The notes: generated by a model not told the origin, from the letters alone. Shown: positions 24,357-34,947, numbered from the stretch's first letter. The stretch is 64,000 nucleotides of DNA from Georgfuchsia toluolica (GCF_907163265.1 NZ_CAJQUM010000001.1:1364001-1428000), one strand, 5' to 3'. Translations and numbers: made by a program.

Positions 24357-25334
24357 TTATTTTTTGTAATGTTCCAAGGCACTCTTGAGATGGGACATCA
24401 CTTCTTCACGCAATGAAGTTGGCGCCAGCACTTCGACGTCCGGACCATGGCGCAGAATATCCATTACCAGTTCGCGATGGTCGCTGTATGGTAGCTCCAT
24501 GGCATAACGGCCATCAGCCAACAATCTGCTTTTTTGTTTTGGATGCCATCTCTCGCTCATTACCCAGCGCGCACGTTGCGCGGAAAAGCGCAGTTTTGCC
24601 CATTGCACCTTGCGCCCGGAAAATATCCCGTAGCCTGCCCCCAATACCGAATCGAGCGTCTTGTCCGGAACATTCTTCGCTGGTGTTTCAAGAATGTCGA
24701 CGCGGCGTATCGCATCGATAGCGAAGCTGCGCAGTTCATTGCGTAAATGGCACCATGCATCCAGATACCAGTTCTCACGGTAATAGACGAGCCGCTGCGG
24801 CGATACCTCGCGTTCGGTTGCTTCGTCACGGGCACGAACGTAATAGAGGATTTGCACGCGCTTGCGCCGCAGCAAAGCAGAGCCCAAAACAGAAAAATGA
24901 TCCAGGCCGATAACACGAGATGCGATGCCAACGATACGAATGCGCTTACGGATTTCATCGATCGAGCCGTCGCCTGAATCCAACAACGACATCAGCCGCG
25001 CCTGAAGAGGTTCGACATGCGATGCCAGCAACCCACCACGATCAAGCCCCGAGAGCAAATGCTGCATGGTTAACAGCGCGTGAATCTCGGTTGCGCTGAA
25101 CCAGAGACCGGGCAACTCATATTGGCTGGCGCCATACTCAGCCTGTGCAAAACAGTAGCCGCGGCGTTCACGATCCCAAACAATCGGCGCATTGAGCCGG
25201 TTGCGCATGTACTCAAGATCGCGCTTGATGGTCGCGCGCGAAACTCCGAGCTTTTCCTCGAAGGTTGAAAAAGGAACAACGCGATGTTCGCCGAGCAGTT
25301 GGTCTATCTTGTAAAAGCGCTCGGTACGATCCAT
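24357..25334 (-). CDS. WYL-domain transcriptional regulator
   Basis: This 325-aa regulator has an N-terminal DeoR-like helix-turn-helix (about residues 5-60, with FSTFEEKLGVSRATIKRDLE) followed by a WYL domain (about residues 140-225, with YYRENWYLDAWCHLRNELRS) and a WCX C-terminal segment. WYL proteins bind ligands or nucleic acid and control DNA repair, defence or metabolism. The target here is unknown. It ends 34 bases upstream of the rRNA promoter and lies 18 bases after the end of metZ, with no defence genes nearby. Translation of the YCFAQAEYG segment suggests a normal, intact protein. Confidence 0.9.
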   Translation of the reverse strand: MDRTERFYKIDQLLGEHRVVPFSTFEEKLGVSRATIKRDLEYMRNRLNAPIVWDRERRGYCFAQAEYGASQYELPGLWFSATEIHALLTMQHLLSGLDRGGLLASHVEPLQARLMSLLDSGDGSIDEIRKRIRIVGIASRVIGLDHFSVLGSALLRRKRVQILYYVRARDEATEREVSPQRLVYYRENWYLDAWCHLRNELRSFAIDAIRRVDILETPAKNVPDKTLDSVLGAGYGIFSGRKVQWAKLRFSAQRARWVMSERWHPKQKSRLLADGRYAMELPYSDHRELVMDILRHGPDVEVLAPTSLREEVMSHLKSALEHYKK

Positions 25335-25352
25335 ACGATGCTGGGAAACCGA

Positions 25353-26522
25353 TTAACCGAGGCCCGATAGCAGATCGCCGAAAATGTCGTCCACCGACTC
25401 CAGTCCGACTGCCACTCGCAATAAGCTTTCATTGATTCCCGCCGCGGCACGTGCTTCCTGCGTGATACGGCCGTGCGTCGTCGAAGCCGGATGCGTTATC
25501 GTGGTCTTGGTGTCGCCGAGATTCGCCGTCACCGAGAGCAGGCGGCAGTCATCCACAACCCGCCATGCCTCATTTCGGCCACCCTTCACCTCGAAACTGA
25601 CGATGGCACCGCCGCCCGACTGCTGCCTGGCAGCCAGCGCATGCTGCGGATGCGAGGCAAGTCCCGGGTAAAGAACTCGCGCCACTTTCGGATGCGCTTC
25701 AAGACGTTGCGCCAACTCCAGCGCATTGGCTGACTGCGCTTCCATGCGAATGCGCAGCGTCTCCATGCCTTTGAGAATGACCCATGCATTGAAAGGCGAA
25801 ATCGAAGGACCGGCAGTGCGCAGAAACTTGTACACCTCCTCCATGTCCGCCTTGTTGCCGCACACGGCGCCACCCAGGACGCGGCCCTGGCCGTCAAGAT
25901 ACTTGGTCGCCGAATGAATCACGATGTCTGCGCCCAGCGCCAAAGGCTGCTGCAGGGCCGGTGTGCAAAAGCAATTATCGACCGCCAGCCGCACCTTGGC
26001 AGCACGCGAGACTTGCGCCAAGGCGGCGATATCAACAACGTCCATCAAGGGGTTCGATGGCGTCTCGATGAAAATCAGCTTGGTGTTCGGACGAATGGCA
26101 TTCTTGTAGGCCTCGATGTCCGTGGCCTTGACGTAGGTGGTCTCGATGCCGAAACGCGACAGGATCGTGCTGAACAAATTTACTGTCGCGCCAAACACGC
26201 TCTGCGACGATACGATGTGATCGCCGCCGCTGAGCAGCGCCATCACGGTCGACAGCAATGCCGACATGCCGCTTGCCGTGGCGACGCAAGCTTCTCCACC
26301 TTCGAGCGCGGCGAGACGGCGTTGGAACATATCGATGGTCGGGTTGTCGAACCGACCATAAACATAACCCTTCTCCGCGCCGGAAAAACGTGCCGCTGCT
26401 TGAGCCGCGTTCTCAAAAACAAAACTCGACGTGAGATAAAGCGCCTCGGAATGCTCATTGAACTGACTGCGCTCCTGGCCTGCACGGACGGCAAGCGTAT
26501 CGAAATCCGGTTTTTTCGCCAT
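25353..26522 (-). CDS. metZ: O-succinylhomoserine sulfhydrylase
   Basis: PLP enzyme making homocysteine directly from O-succinylhomoserine and sulfide in methionine synthesis. The 389-aa protein starts MAKKPDFDTLAVRAGQ and has YGRFDNPTIDMFQRRLAALE, the Cys/Met-metabolism signature SATKYLDGQGRVLGG with the PLP lysine, and TITHPASTTHGR near the C-terminus. The purF-metZ order is the usual one in betaproteobacteria and Pseudomonas, so MetZ is favoured over MetB. It starts 1 base after the purF stop. Confidence 0.94.
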   Translation of the reverse strand: MAKKPDFDTLAVRAGQERSQFNEHSEALYLTSSFVFENAAQAAARFSGAEKGYVYGRFDNPTIDMFQRRLAALEGGEACVATASGMSALLSTVMALLSGGDHIVSSQSVFGATVNLFSTILSRFGIETTYVKATDIEAYKNAIRPNTKLIFIETPSNPLMDVVDIAALAQVSRAAKVRLAVDNCFCTPALQQPLALGADIVIHSATKYLDGQGRVLGGAVCGNKADMEEVYKFLRTAGPSISPFNAWVILKGMETLRIRMEAQSANALELAQRLEAHPKVARVLYPGLASHPQHALAARQQSGGGAIVSFEVKGGRNEAWRVVDDCRLLSVTANLGDTKTTITHPASTTHGRITQEARAAAGINESLLRVAVGLESVDDIFGDLLSGLG

Positions 26523-26523
26523 G

Positions 26524-28053
26524 TTATTCCTGGCCTTCCAGAATCAGGTTAAGGTCAAGCTGGGCGCTATCGTCGCCATCAGCGGAATGCCGCGCCGGGT
26601 TATCCCGCGCCTGCTCGACGTTTTCAAGATACTCCGCAGTGACATCGCCGGTGATGTAACAACCGTCGAAACACGACGTTTCAAAAATATTCAAGGACGG
26701 ATTCAACATATGCACGGCTTTTTTCAAGGCATCAATGTCCTGATAGATCAATGCATCGGCGCCGATTTCCTGCCGGATTTCCTCATCGGTACGAAAAGCA
26801 GCGATCAGTTCACCGCGCGACGGCATGTCAATGCCATAGACATTGGCATAACGTACCGGGGGCGAGGCCGAAGCAAAATACACCTTGGTTGCACCTGCTT
26901 CACGCGCCATGGTGACGATCTCGTGACTGGTGGTGCCACGCACGATCGAATCGTCGACGAGCAGCACGTTCTTGCCGCGAAACTCCTGCGAAATGGCATT
27001 AAGTTTCTGTCGTACCGACTTCTTGCGCGAAGCCTGCCCTGGCATGATGAAAGTACGGCCGATATAGCGATTCTTCACGAATCCTTCCCGGTACGGTAGA
27101 TCAAGGCGGCGCGCCAGTTCCATCGCAGCAGGGCGCGACGAATCCGGAATCGGAATCACCGCATGGATTTCCAGATGCGGCATGGTGTGGCGAATCTTGT
27201 CGGCCAGGAACTCCCCCATCTTGACGCGCGTTTCATAGACCGACACGCCATCCATCAGCGAATCGGGCCGCGCCAGGTAAACGTACTCGAACATGCACGG
27301 GGCATGCATGGTCTTCTCCGCGCACTGGCGACTGACGAAATGCCCCTGCGTATTGATCAACACCGCCTCGCCCGGCTCGATATCACGCAGCATCTTGAAA
27401 CCAAGCGTGTCGAGCGCGACGCTTTCCGACGCCACCAGGTATTCCGGTCCCTGCTCAGTATCGTTACGGCCGACCACCAGCGGACGAATACCGAATGGAT
27501 CACGAAACGCCAGCAGGCCGTAGCCGGCAATCATCGCCACGACCGCATACGCCCCGCGCACGCGACGATGCACGCCCGCCACCGCCCTGAATACAGTCTC
27601 AGGATCGAGCTGGTACTTGGTCGAGGCAAGTTGCAGTTCGTGTGCGAGCACATTGAGCAACACTTCAGAATCCGAATTGGTGTTTACGTGCCGCAGATCC
27701 TGCAGGAACATGTCCTGTTTAAGCTGGCCGGTGTTGATAAGATTGCCGTTGTGCGCCAGCATCAGGCCAAAAGGTGAATTGACATAAAACGGCTGCGCTT
27801 CGGCAGCGTTATAGGCAGAACCCGCAGTGGGGTAGCGGCAATGGCCAATGCCCCAGTTGCCCACCAGATTGCGCATGTTGCGGGTGCGGAACACGTCGCG
27901 CACCAACCCCTGCCCCTTGTGCATATGGAAGCGGCCACCCTCGGCTGTCGCAATGCCGGCAGCATCCTGGCCACGGTGCTGCAACACCTGCAACCCGTCG
28001 TAGAGCAACTGGTTAACCGGTGTGGTTGCTACAACGCCCAAAATCCCGCACAT
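26524..28053 (-). CDS. purF: Amidophosphoribosyltransferase
   Basis: First committed enzyme of purine synthesis: transfers the glutamine amide to PRPP. The 509-aa protein starts MCGILGVV, so Cys2 becomes the catalytic N-terminal nucleophile of the Ntn glutaminase; the C-terminal type I PRT domain carries VLLVDDSIVRGTTSHEI. It is 18 bases from cvpA, the well known cvpA-purF pair. Length is typical of proteobacterial PurF (about 505). Confidence 0.97.
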   Translation of the reverse strand: MCGILGVVATTPVNQLLYDGLQVLQHRGQDAAGIATAEGGRFHMHKGQGLVRDVFRTRNMRNLVGNWGIGHCRYPTAGSAYNAAEAQPFYVNSPFGLMLAHNGNLINTGQLKQDMFLQDLRHVNTNSDSEVLLNVLAHELQLASTKYQLDPETVFRAVAGVHRRVRGAYAVVAMIAGYGLLAFRDPFGIRPLVVGRNDTEQGPEYLVASESVALDTLGFKMLRDIEPGEAVLINTQGHFVSRQCAEKTMHAPCMFEYVYLARPDSLMDGVSVYETRVKMGEFLADKIRHTMPHLEIHAVIPIPDSSRPAAMELARRLDLPYREGFVKNRYIGRTFIMPGQASRKKSVRQKLNAISQEFRGKNVLLVDDSIVRGTTSHEIVTMAREAGATKVYFASASPPVRYANVYGIDMPSRGELIAAFRTDEEIRQEIGADALIYQDIDALKKAVHMLNPSLNIFETSCFDGCYITGDVTAEYLENVEQARDNPARHSADGDDSAQLDLNLILEGQE

Positions 28054-28071
28054 GATGTCCTCAATTCACAC

Positions 28072-28563
28072 TTAGCGATATCGAATCTTGCTTGCCCACT
28101 CGCGTGGCAGCCACGGCTTCATTGCCACGACCGCCGTTTCCAGTGGCGCTGCGAATACTGCATCGCGCCACCATGCCTGTTTCGGAAAGGCTGTCAAACC
28201 ACCCGCCGCCACAAGCACCAGCGCCACCAAAACACCCCGCGCCAAACCAAACATGGCGCCAAGAAGCCTGTCTATCAAGCCCAGTCCAATGACTTTCAGC
28301 AATCCGCTTGCCAGTAGTCTGACCCCTGCGGCCAGAAATAACACCGCTATGGCAATTGCCACAAATGCCACCGCATACCGTAGAGCAGAATCAGGTACCC
28401 ACCGCGCCAATTCCGGCGCCAAGTTTGGTGCAAACAATCTACCCAATACGATCGCCAGTACCCATGCAACCAGTGCCAGCAGCTCGCTGACCACTCCGCG
28501 CCAAAACCCAAACAACACTGACAGCACAATGCCTGCCAGAACTGCGTAATCGAAGATCGTCAC
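28072..28563 (-). CDS. cvpA: CvpA family membrane protein
   Basis: CvpA is a small inner-membrane protein named for colicin V production and often needed for envelope stress resistance. The 163-aa product has four hydrophobic helices (about residues 3-25, 28-48, 62-85, 100-122), starting MTIFDYAVLAGIVLSVLFGF, with the family-typical GFWRGVVSELL. It sits between the SPOR gene and purF, overlapping the SPOR frame by 4 bases. Confidence 0.93.
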   Translation of the reverse strand: MTIFDYAVLAGIVLSVLFGFWRGVVSELLALVAWVLAIVLGRLFAPNLAPELARWVPDSALRYAVAFVAIAIAVLFLAAGVRLLASGLLKVIGLGLIDRLLGAMFGLARGVLVALVLVAAGGLTAFPKQAWWRDAVFAAPLETAVVAMKPWLPREWASKIRYR

Positions 28564-29200
28564 TGCTTTTGCACAACCTGGCCGTCAACGCCAATCTTAT
28601 TAATTCGCGAGCGCGCCTTATCGGCCACCTCGTGTGACTTGAAGGGCCCCGCCAGTACCCGCGTGCGCGACCCTTGCGGCAAATCGAGCTTTTCAGTGTA
28701 AGACGGCAAACCCATATCCTTGAGCTTGTTTGCCAGTTGCTTCACATTGGCGGCATTCTGATATGCCCCCAGTTTCACAACCCATTGTTCGGCATCCTTG
28801 CCTTCGAGCACGGCCTCAGCATGAGCAACTTCGGATTTTTTGGCAGTATCGACTTTCGTTTCCGTTACCACGCTCGCCACCGGGGCGAAGCCGGTTTCTC
28901 GGCAACCTCTGGAGTTTTGGAAACAGTCATTTCAGCGACAGGCTCTGGCTTGGGTACTTGCTGATCTTTCGGCAACGGAGCTGGTGCCGGGCGGCCGGGA
29001 ATCACGCGCGCAACGAGAGAATCGCCATCCTGACTGGGAATGCGGATCTGGATTTCCTGGCCGCTGGGCTTCGGCTCGCTATCCATCACAATCGGCAACA
29101 CGATCACGGCCAGCAGCGCCAGTGCCACCGCGCCAACCAGGCGCCGGCGTGCGCGTTTCTTCAAGTCAATCGTTGAATCGACGGTGGAATCGTCAGGCAT
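28560..29200 (-). pseudogene. SPOR-domain (DedD-like) protein, interrupted by one frameshift
   Basis: A DedD-like division protein normally has an N-terminal membrane helix, a linker and a C-terminal SPOR domain that binds denuded peptidoglycan. The N-terminal half (28865-29200) reads a membrane helix LVGAVALALLAVIVLPIVMD and a Pro-rich linker, then runs to a stop after KPASPRWRAW. The C-terminal half is in another frame (28560 to about 28900) and has a good SPOR domain, EQWVVKLGAYQNAANVKQLA. Total length 641 is one base short of a whole number of codons; adding a base near 28885-28900 in GAAACCGGCTTCGCCCC restores a 213-aa protein. It could be a true mutation or a sequencing error. It belongs to the folC-SPOR-cvpA-purF order. 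Confidence 0.85.
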
Positions 29201-29205
29201 GACGG

Positions 29206-30474
29206 TCAGGCTCCGGAAGCAAGGATACGCATAACGTCGGCAACCGTTAGAAACGATCCGAAAACAAGAATTTTATCATTATCCTCTGCGGCGCCTCGCG
29301 CATAGGCGAATGCTTCGGCCGCTGACGGATACTCCCCTATCGGCTCGGTAACACCTTCATGCCGTAGCAGTTCGGCGAGTTGCGCGGCATTCGCGGCACG
29401 TGATCCTGGCAGCGTACAGACCAGCCAGTGCGTTACCCACGGCTTGACCGCACGAATCACGCCGGCGATATCCTTGTCGGCCATCATTCCAAACACGGCC
29501 CAAGTCTGCGCGCGGGCGGATGCCATATTACCGAGGTTCTCTGCCAGCACGCCGGCCGCCTGCGGGTTATGCGCCACATCGAGCACCACGGCTGGCTTGC
29601 CGGGAATGATCTGGAATCGTCCCGGCAATTCGACTTCCATCAAGCCGCGCTGAACGTCCTGCGTTGCCACAGGAAGTAAGTCGCCTAACGTATCCAGCGC
29701 GGCCAGCGCTGTCGACGCATTGGTGAGTTGAATCCCGCCGCGCAAGGCCGGAAGAGCGAGTCCACTGCGTTTACCCAGCCAACTCCAGAACTGCCACTGC
29801 TGTTCTTCAGAAACGAAACCATAGTCATGTCCGATCAGCCTCAAATCCGCGCCAATTGTGGCCGCATGCGCGAGCAAGGTCGAGGGCGGATTCGAATCGC
29901 CACAGATGGCGGGTTTCCCGTGGCGAAATATCCCGGCTTTCTCGAACCCGATTTGCTCACGGTCGCTGCCGAGATAATCCATGTGGTCGAGGTCGACCGT
30001 TGTCACCACCGCACAGTCCGGTTCATAGACATTGACCGCATCCAGCCTGCCGCCAAGCCCGACTTCGAGAATGATGACGTCAAGCTGGTTGCGTACAAAT
30101 ACCTGCCACGCCGCCAGCGTGCCGAACTCGAAGTAGGTCAACAATGTTCCGTTTCGTACGGCTTCGACTTCAGTAAAGCCGCGGCAAAGTTCATCGTCGG
30201 ATACTGTCCGTCCATTGACGCGAACGCGTTCGTTATAGTCGAGAAAATGTGGTGAGGTATAAAGGCCAATGCGGTAACCGGCACGAAGCAGGATGCTTTC
30301 CAGTATTGCACATACCGAACCCTTGCCGTTGGTGCCACCCACAGTAATGACAACACAGTTTTTTGTCTGCCCCAGGGTGCTACGCACTTCTTCAACACGT
30401 TCCAGATCCAGCACAATGGGCCGGACATGCTGGCACTCGATATAAGCCAGCCAGCCAGACAGTGAGTCGGGCAT
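29206..30474 (-). CDS. folC: Dihydrofolate / folylpolyglutamate synthase
   Basis: Adds glycine-like glutamate tails to folate and makes dihydrofolate from dihydropteroate. The 422-aa product has the ATP-binding GGTNGKGSVCAILE (about residues 45-58), the SPHF loop (YTSPHFLDYNERV) and DVAHNPQAA in the C-terminal domain. It abuts accD with no gap and precedes the SPOR gene; accD-folC-dedD-cvpA-purF is a conserved operon. Length is typical (about 420). Confidence 0.96.
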   Translation of the reverse strand: MPDSLSGWLAYIECQHVRPIVLDLERVEEVRSTLGQTKNCVVITVGGTNGKGSVCAILESILLRAGYRIGLYTSPHFLDYNERVRVNGRTVSDDELCRGFTEVEAVRNGTLLTYFEFGTLAAWQVFVRNQLDVIILEVGLGGRLDAVNVYEPDCAVVTTVDLDHMDYLGSDREQIGFEKAGIFRHGKPAICGDSNPPSTLLAHAATIGADLRLIGHDYGFVSEEQQWQFWSWLGKRSGLALPALRGGIQLTNASTALAALDTLGDLLPVATQDVQRGLMEVELPGRFQIIPGKPAVVLDVAHNPQAAGVLAENLGNMASARAQTWAVFGMMADKDIAGVIRAVKPWVTHWLVCTLPGSRAANAAQLAELLRHEGVTEPIGEYPSAAEAFAYARGAAEDNDKILVFGSFLTVADVMRILASGA

Positions 30475-31338
30475 CTATGCGGGAAGAGGTGTACGTTGCA
30501 GCAGTGCAATCAGCGACACCAACCGGTCGCGCAGTTCACGCCGGTCGACGATCATGTCGATCGCGCCCTTTTCAATCAGGAACTCGGCGCGCTGAAAACC
30601 TTCCGGCAACTTCTGGCGCACGGTTTGCTCGATTACGCGCGGTCCGGCAAAGCCGATCAATGCACCGGGTTCAGCAATGACCACATCGCCCATGAAGGCG
30701 AACGAGGCCGACACGCCGCCCATGGTCGGATCGGTGAGCAAGGTAATAAAGGGCAGATTGTGCTGCGATAACTGGGTCACGGCTGCCGTCGTCTTGGCCA
30801 TCTGCATGAGCGAGAACAGACCCTCCTGCATACGCGCGCCACCACTCGCCGTGACGCAGACAAACGCGCTCTGGGCCTCGATCGCAGCGCGCACACCGCG
30901 TACGAAGCGTTCGCCGACGACTGAGCCCATCGAGCCGCCGAGGAAATCGAATTCAAAACAGGCCACGACAACAGGCAATGTCTTGATCGCGCCCTGCATC
31001 ACTACCAGCGCATCGGCTTCCCCGGTATCTTCGACCGCACCCGCGAGACGATCGGAATAGCGTTTGCTGTCCTTGAACTTGAGTGTGTCGAGAGGAATCA
31101 CTTCGGCGCCAATCTCAAAACGCCCTTCGGCATCCAGCAGCAGGTTGAGGCGGGCACGCGCTTTGAGGCGATGATGATGTCCGCATTTCGGGCAAACGCT
31201 GAGATTGCTTTCGAGGTCAGAGCTGTAGAGCACCGCCTCGCAGGCCGGGCACTTGCACCAGAGTCCTTCCGGCACCGAATGGCGAACTCCTTCGGCGCGC
31301 TTGATCTTCGGTGGCAGCAATTTCTGAAGCCAACTCAT
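30475..31338 (-). CDS. accD: Acetyl-CoA carboxylase carboxyltransferase subunit beta
   Basis: Beta subunit of the carboxyltransferase, partner of AccA. The 287-aa protein begins [12 protein letters not shown] and has a four-cysteine zinc ribbon, CPAC and CPKC, at residues 30-55, then the crotonase-like core with [19 protein letters not shown] and [13 protein letters not shown]. Its start overlaps trpA by 4 bases, so expression is coupled with the tryptophan genes, an arrangement seen widely in beta- and gammaproteobacteria. Confidence 0.97.
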   Translation of the reverse strand: MSWLQKLLPPKIKRAEGVRHSVPEGLWCKCPACEAVLYSSDLESNLSVCPKCGHHHRLKARARLNLLLDAEGRFEIGAEVIPLDTLKFKDSKRYSDRLAGAVEDTGEADALVVMQGAIKTLPVVVACFEFDFLGGSMGSVVGERFVRGVRAAIEAQSAFVCVTASGGARMQEGLFSLMQMAKTTAAVTQLSQHNLPFITLLTDPTMGGVSASFAFMGDVVIAEPGALIGFAGPRVIEQTVRQKLPEGFQRAEFLIEKGAIDMIVDRRELRDRLVSLIALLQRTPLPA

Positions 31339-32144
31339 AACGGTACCCCCTGATCCATGGCATTACGAATGCCGCGAATGAATGCGCCCACCTTTGCGAC
31401 AGCCTGATCGCGCGGCGAATTCTCTATTTCCTCGATGATGCGGCTGCCGATCACCACCGCATCGGCAACTGTCGCAATCCGTGCAGCGCTGTTGCCGTCG
31501 CGGATACCGAAACCGACACCGATCGGCATGCCGACTTTAGCGCGAATTGCGGGAATGCGCTTCGTCACCTCATCGAGATCGAGGTGGCCGGCACCGGTCA
31601 CGCCCTTGAGCGAGACGTAATAAATATAGCCGCTACCCAACTGGGCCACCTGGGCAAAGCGCTGCTCGGTCGAGGTCGGCGCCAGCAAAAAAATCGGATC
31701 CATCCCTGCGTGTTTGAGGATGGCAGCGAAAGCCTCACACTCCTCGGGTGGATAATCGACGGTCAGCACGCCGTCGACGCCAGCAGCCTTGGCGTCGCAT
31801 GCGAATCGTTCGACGCCATAGGCCTCGATCGGATTGGCATATCCCATCAACACCAGCGGCGTGTGATCGTTATCCCGACGAAATTCGCGGATGATATCGA
31901 GCACGCGGGTCAGCGACATGCCCTGTTTCAGCGCACGCTCGGAGGCACGCTGGATGGTCGGGCCGTCGGCCATCGGATCGGAGAATGGTACGCCAAGCTC
32001 GATGATGTTGGCGCCGCCCGCAACCAGCGCCTGCAGCAGCGGCAACGTCAATTCGGCATCAGGATCGCCGGCGGTAATGAAAGGGATCAGCGCCTTGCGG
32101 CCCTGCTTGTGCAATTGCGCGAAAGTGGTCTGTATGCGCGACAT
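31335..32144 (-). CDS. trpA: Tryptophan synthase alpha chain
   Basis: Cleaves indole-3-glycerol phosphate to indole, which passes to TrpB. The 269-aa TIM-barrel protein has FITAGDPD, the catalytic Glu region [20 protein letters not shown] with Glu and Asp acids, and [11 protein letters not shown]. It follows trpB by 2 bases and overlaps accD by 4, so the complex subunits are made together. Confidence 0.97.
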   Translation of the reverse strand: MSRIQTTFAQLHKQGRKALIPFITAGDPDAELTLPLLQALVAGGANIIELGVPFSDPMADGPTIQRASERALKQGMSLTRVLDIIREFRRDNDHTPLVLMGYANPIEAYGVERFACDAKAAGVDGVLTVDYPPEECEAFAAILKHAGMDPIFLLAPTSTEQRFAQVAQLGSGYIYYVSLKGVTGAGHLDLDEVTKRIPAIRAKVGMPIGVGFGIRDGNSAARIATVADAVVIGSRIIEEIENSPRDQAVAKVGAFIRGIRNAMDQGVPL

Positions 32145-32146
32145 GG

Positions 32147-33349
32147 TCAGAAGCGGATGCCGGATTTCTCCGCCACCGTGTGCATGTCCTTGTCACCGCG
32201 GCCGGACAGATTGACCAACAGCAGCTTGTCCCTGCCCAGGGTCGGCGCGAGCTTCGCTGCATAGGCCAGGGCATGCGCAGACTCCAGCGCGGGAATGATG
32301 CCTTCCAGCCGGCACAGGTGATGAAAAGCTTTGAGCGCTTCGTCGTCAGTGATGGTCACATACTCGGCACGTTGCGAGTCCTTGAGCCAGGCATGCTCGG
32401 GACCAACGCCGGGATAATCAAGGCCGGCCGAAATCGAATGCGTCTCGGTGATCTGGCCGTTCTCGTCCTGCAGCAAATAGGTGCGGTTGCCGTGCAGCAC
32501 ACCGGGGCGGCCGGCAGTCAGCGAAGCGGAATGCCGGCCGCTCTGGATGCCGCAACCAGCCGCCTCGACACCGATCAGGCGCACTTTCTGCTCATCGATA
32601 TAGGGGTAGAAAATTCCCATCGCGTTGGAGCCCCCGCCGACACAGGCGATCACCGCATCCGGTTGGCGACCGGCGAGTTCCGGCATCTGTACCTTGCATT
32701 CTTCGCCGATGACGGACTGGAAGTCGCGCACCATCATCGGATAGGGATGTGGCCCGGCCACGGTACCGATGATGTAGAAGGTGCTGGCAATGTTGGTGAC
32801 CCAGTCGCGCATCGCTTCATTCAATGCATCCTTGAGTGTCTTCGAGCCGCTTTCCACCGGCACTACCGTGGCGCCGAGCAGCTTCATGCGATAGACGTTC
32901 TGCACCTGGCGCCTGACGTCCTCGCTGCCCATGTAGACGACGCACTCCATGCCATAGCGTGCAGCAACGGTAGCAGTCGCGACACCATGCATTCCAGCGC
33001 CCGTCTCGGCAATCACGCGCGGCTTACCCATGCGGCGCGCCAACATGGCTTGACCGATGCAGTTGTTCACCTTGTGCGCACCGGTGTGATTGAGATCTTC
33101 GCGCTTGAGATATATCTGCGCGCCGCCGAGCAAATCCGACCAGCGCCTGGCGTGGTAAATCGGGCTCGGCCGTCCAACGTAATGTTTGAGGTCGTATTCG
33201 AACTCGGCGCGAAAAGCCGGATCGGCCCGGGCCGCGGCATAGGCAGCGCGCAACTCATCCAGCGCGGGAATCAGCGTCTCGGCAACGAAAACGCCGCCGT
33301 AAGTGCCGAAGTGGCCAAGCGCGTCAGGATATTGGTAAGCTGTCTGCAT
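32147..33349 (-). CDS. trpB: Tryptophan synthase beta chain
   Basis: PLP enzyme joining indole and serine to make tryptophan. The 400-aa protein shows the PLP lysine motif [15 protein letters not shown], the ammonium/glycine-rich phosphate loop [10 protein letters not shown], and [12 protein letters not shown]. Start [19 protein letters not shown] matches the family N-terminus. It overlaps the 3' end of trpF by 26 bases and is followed by trpA: the trpF-trpB-trpA order. Confidence 0.97.
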   Translation of the reverse strand: MQTAYQYPDALGHFGTYGGVFVAETLIPALDELRAAYAAARADPAFRAEFEYDLKHYVGRPSPIYHARRWSDLLGGAQIYLKREDLNHTGAHKVNNCIGQAMLARRMGKPRVIAETGAGMHGVATATVAARYGMECVVYMGSEDVRRQVQNVYRMKLLGATVVPVESGSKTLKDALNEAMRDWVTNIASTFYIIGTVAGPHPYPMMVRDFQSVIGEECKVQMPELAGRQPDAVIACVGGGSNAMGIFYPYIDEQKVRLIGVEAAGCGIQSGRHSASLTAGRPGVLHGNRTYLLQDENGQITETHSISAGLDYPGVGPEHAWLKDSQRAEYVTITDDEALKAFHHLCRLEGIIPALESAHALAYAAKLAPTLGRDKLLLVNLSGRGDKDMHTVAEKSGIRF

Positions 33350-33962
33350 GCGTTACTGCCGTCACAAAGTCGGCGATTTTTGCGGCATTCTTGATGCCTT
33401 TGCTTGATTCCACTCCGCTGCTCACATCGACCGCCCAAGGATGCAATTGACGTATCGCTGCGGCAACATTGCCGCCGTGCAAACCGCCGGAAAGAATTAC
33501 CGGCAATGGCAATCGGGATGGGATGATGGACCAGTCGAATGTCTCGCTCTTGCCACCGTAGCCTTCGACATAGGAATCAAGCAAAAGCCCCGCGGCTGAA
33601 GGATAAGACCGCGCGAATTCTACCAGATCGAGTCCCGGCCTGACCCGTGCCACCTTGATATAGGGCCGTCCAAATGAACAGCAATAAGCCTCGGATTCTT
33701 CACCATGAAACTGCAGCAAATCCAACGCCACCGCGGCGAGTGCCTGCTTTACAGCGCTCTCGTTTTCATTCACGAAGAGACCCACCCTGGTAACGAAAGG
33801 CGGCACGCGCGCTGCCAGGGCAGCCGCCTGCTCGATGGCAAGGTTACGCGGGCTCGGCGGATAGAACACGAAGCCGATGGCATCGACGCCGGCATTGATT
33901 GCCGCATCGACATCTTCAGCGCGAGTCAGACCACAAATCTTGATTCGGGTGCGCACATTCAA
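33324..33962 (-). CDS. trpF: Phosphoribosylanthranilate isomerase
   Basis: Amadori rearrangement step of tryptophan synthesis. The 212-aa TIM-barrel protein has the catalytic Cys in [12 protein letters not shown] (about residue 10), [17 protein letters not shown], and the general-acid region [14 protein letters not shown]. It overlaps truA by 4 bases and trpB by 26. Upstream trp genes (EGDC) are not in this window. Confidence 0.95.
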   Translation of the reverse strand: MNVRTRIKICGLTRAEDVDAAINAGVDAIGFVFYPPSPRNLAIEQAAALAARVPPFVTRVGLFVNENESAVKQALAAVALDLLQFHGEESEAYCCSFGRPYIKVARVRPGLDLVEFARSYPSAAGLLLDSYVEGYGGKSETFDWSIIPSRLPLPVILSGGLHGGNVAAAIRQLHPWAVDVSSGVESSKGIKNAAKIADFVTAVTHADSLPIS

Positions 33963-34765
33963 GGTTGTACAGGATCGAAGGGCGTCATGATACGACCCGA
34001 TAGTGGCAATCGCCAGTGTTCGGCGTATTCAGCGCCAGCGAAATAAAGTCCATCCGGGGCAAAGGTCGGCGCTGCAAGGGTTCTGCCGCGAGCTGCCAGC
34101 AGTTCTGCGAACGCTTCCGGCAATACCTTGCCGTAACCGACCCAAAGCAGGGAACCAATGATGTTGCGCACCATGTGATGCAAAAAACCGCCGGCGCGAA
34201 AATCGAATAGCACATAGTCGCCATGGCGCCGGATATTGACTTCATGCAGGGTCTTGACCGGCGATCTGGCCTGGCATTCCGAGGAACGGAACGAGGAAAA
34301 ATCATGTTCCCCGATCAGGTATTGGGCGGCTAAAGACATCCTGTCGACATTGAGCATACGGTGATACCAGCCGACGCGCCCGCCATGTAGCGCTGGTCGT
34401 ACCGGATGGTTGAACAACACATAGCGATAGCGGCGTGAGATCGCCGAAAACCGGGCGTGAAACGCCGGCTCGACCGGAACCGCCCAACGCACCGCTACCG
34501 CAGGTGGAAGATGACGATTGACGCCACGTATCCAGGCCTGGAGCGGGCGTGACGCATTGGTATCAAAGTGGGCCACCTGCTCCAAGGCATGCACACCGGC
34601 ATCGGTACGCCCGGCGGCGATCACCGCCACACGTTCGCCTGCAATCTCGGCAACCGCGCGTTCCAACGCGCCCTGGATGGTTTCCAGCGCAGGTTGCAAT
34701 TGCCAGCCGTGAAAGTGTGAGCCATCGTATTCGATGCCAATGGCAACTCTTGTCATCGCATTCAT
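33959..34765 (-). CDS. truA: tRNA pseudouridine(38-40) synthase
   Basis: Makes pseudouridine at positions 38-40 of the tRNA anticodon arm. The 268-aa protein has IGIEYDGSHFHGWQLQPALE near the start, the catalytic aspartate in AAGRTDAGVHAL (about residue 54), and DFSSFRSSECQARSPVKT, FLHHMVRNIIGSLLWVG. It lies between fimV and trpF, the conserved order. The upstream gap (34766-34984) is 219 bases. Confidence 0.96.
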   Translation of the reverse strand: MNAMTRVAIGIEYDGSHFHGWQLQPALETIQGALERAVAEIAGERVAVIAAGRTDAGVHALEQVAHFDTNASRPLQAWIRGVNRHLPPAVAVRWAVPVEPAFHARFSAISRRYRYVLFNHPVRPALHGGRVGWYHRMLNVDRMSLAAQYLIGEHDFSSFRSSECQARSPVKTLHEVNIRRHGDYVLFDFRAGGFLHHMVRNIIGSLLWVGYGKVLPEAFAELLAARGRTLAAPTFAPDGLYFAGAEYAEHWRLPLSGRIMTPFDPVQP

Positions 34766-34947
34766 TCCTGAACTTCAACCGCGGCGGCAAGAGTGGTCAT
34801 TACCAAACCTGGCGTGCATGCGGCGTGACGATGGTGAGACTCACCGTATTCTCGTGAAAAGCGTGGGATGACGGCATGTGCAGTAGCAGGCTGCTCCGAA
34901 CGAGCAGTTGGCTGGAAGAATGAAACCTCATGGGGTCGGAAGAAGCC

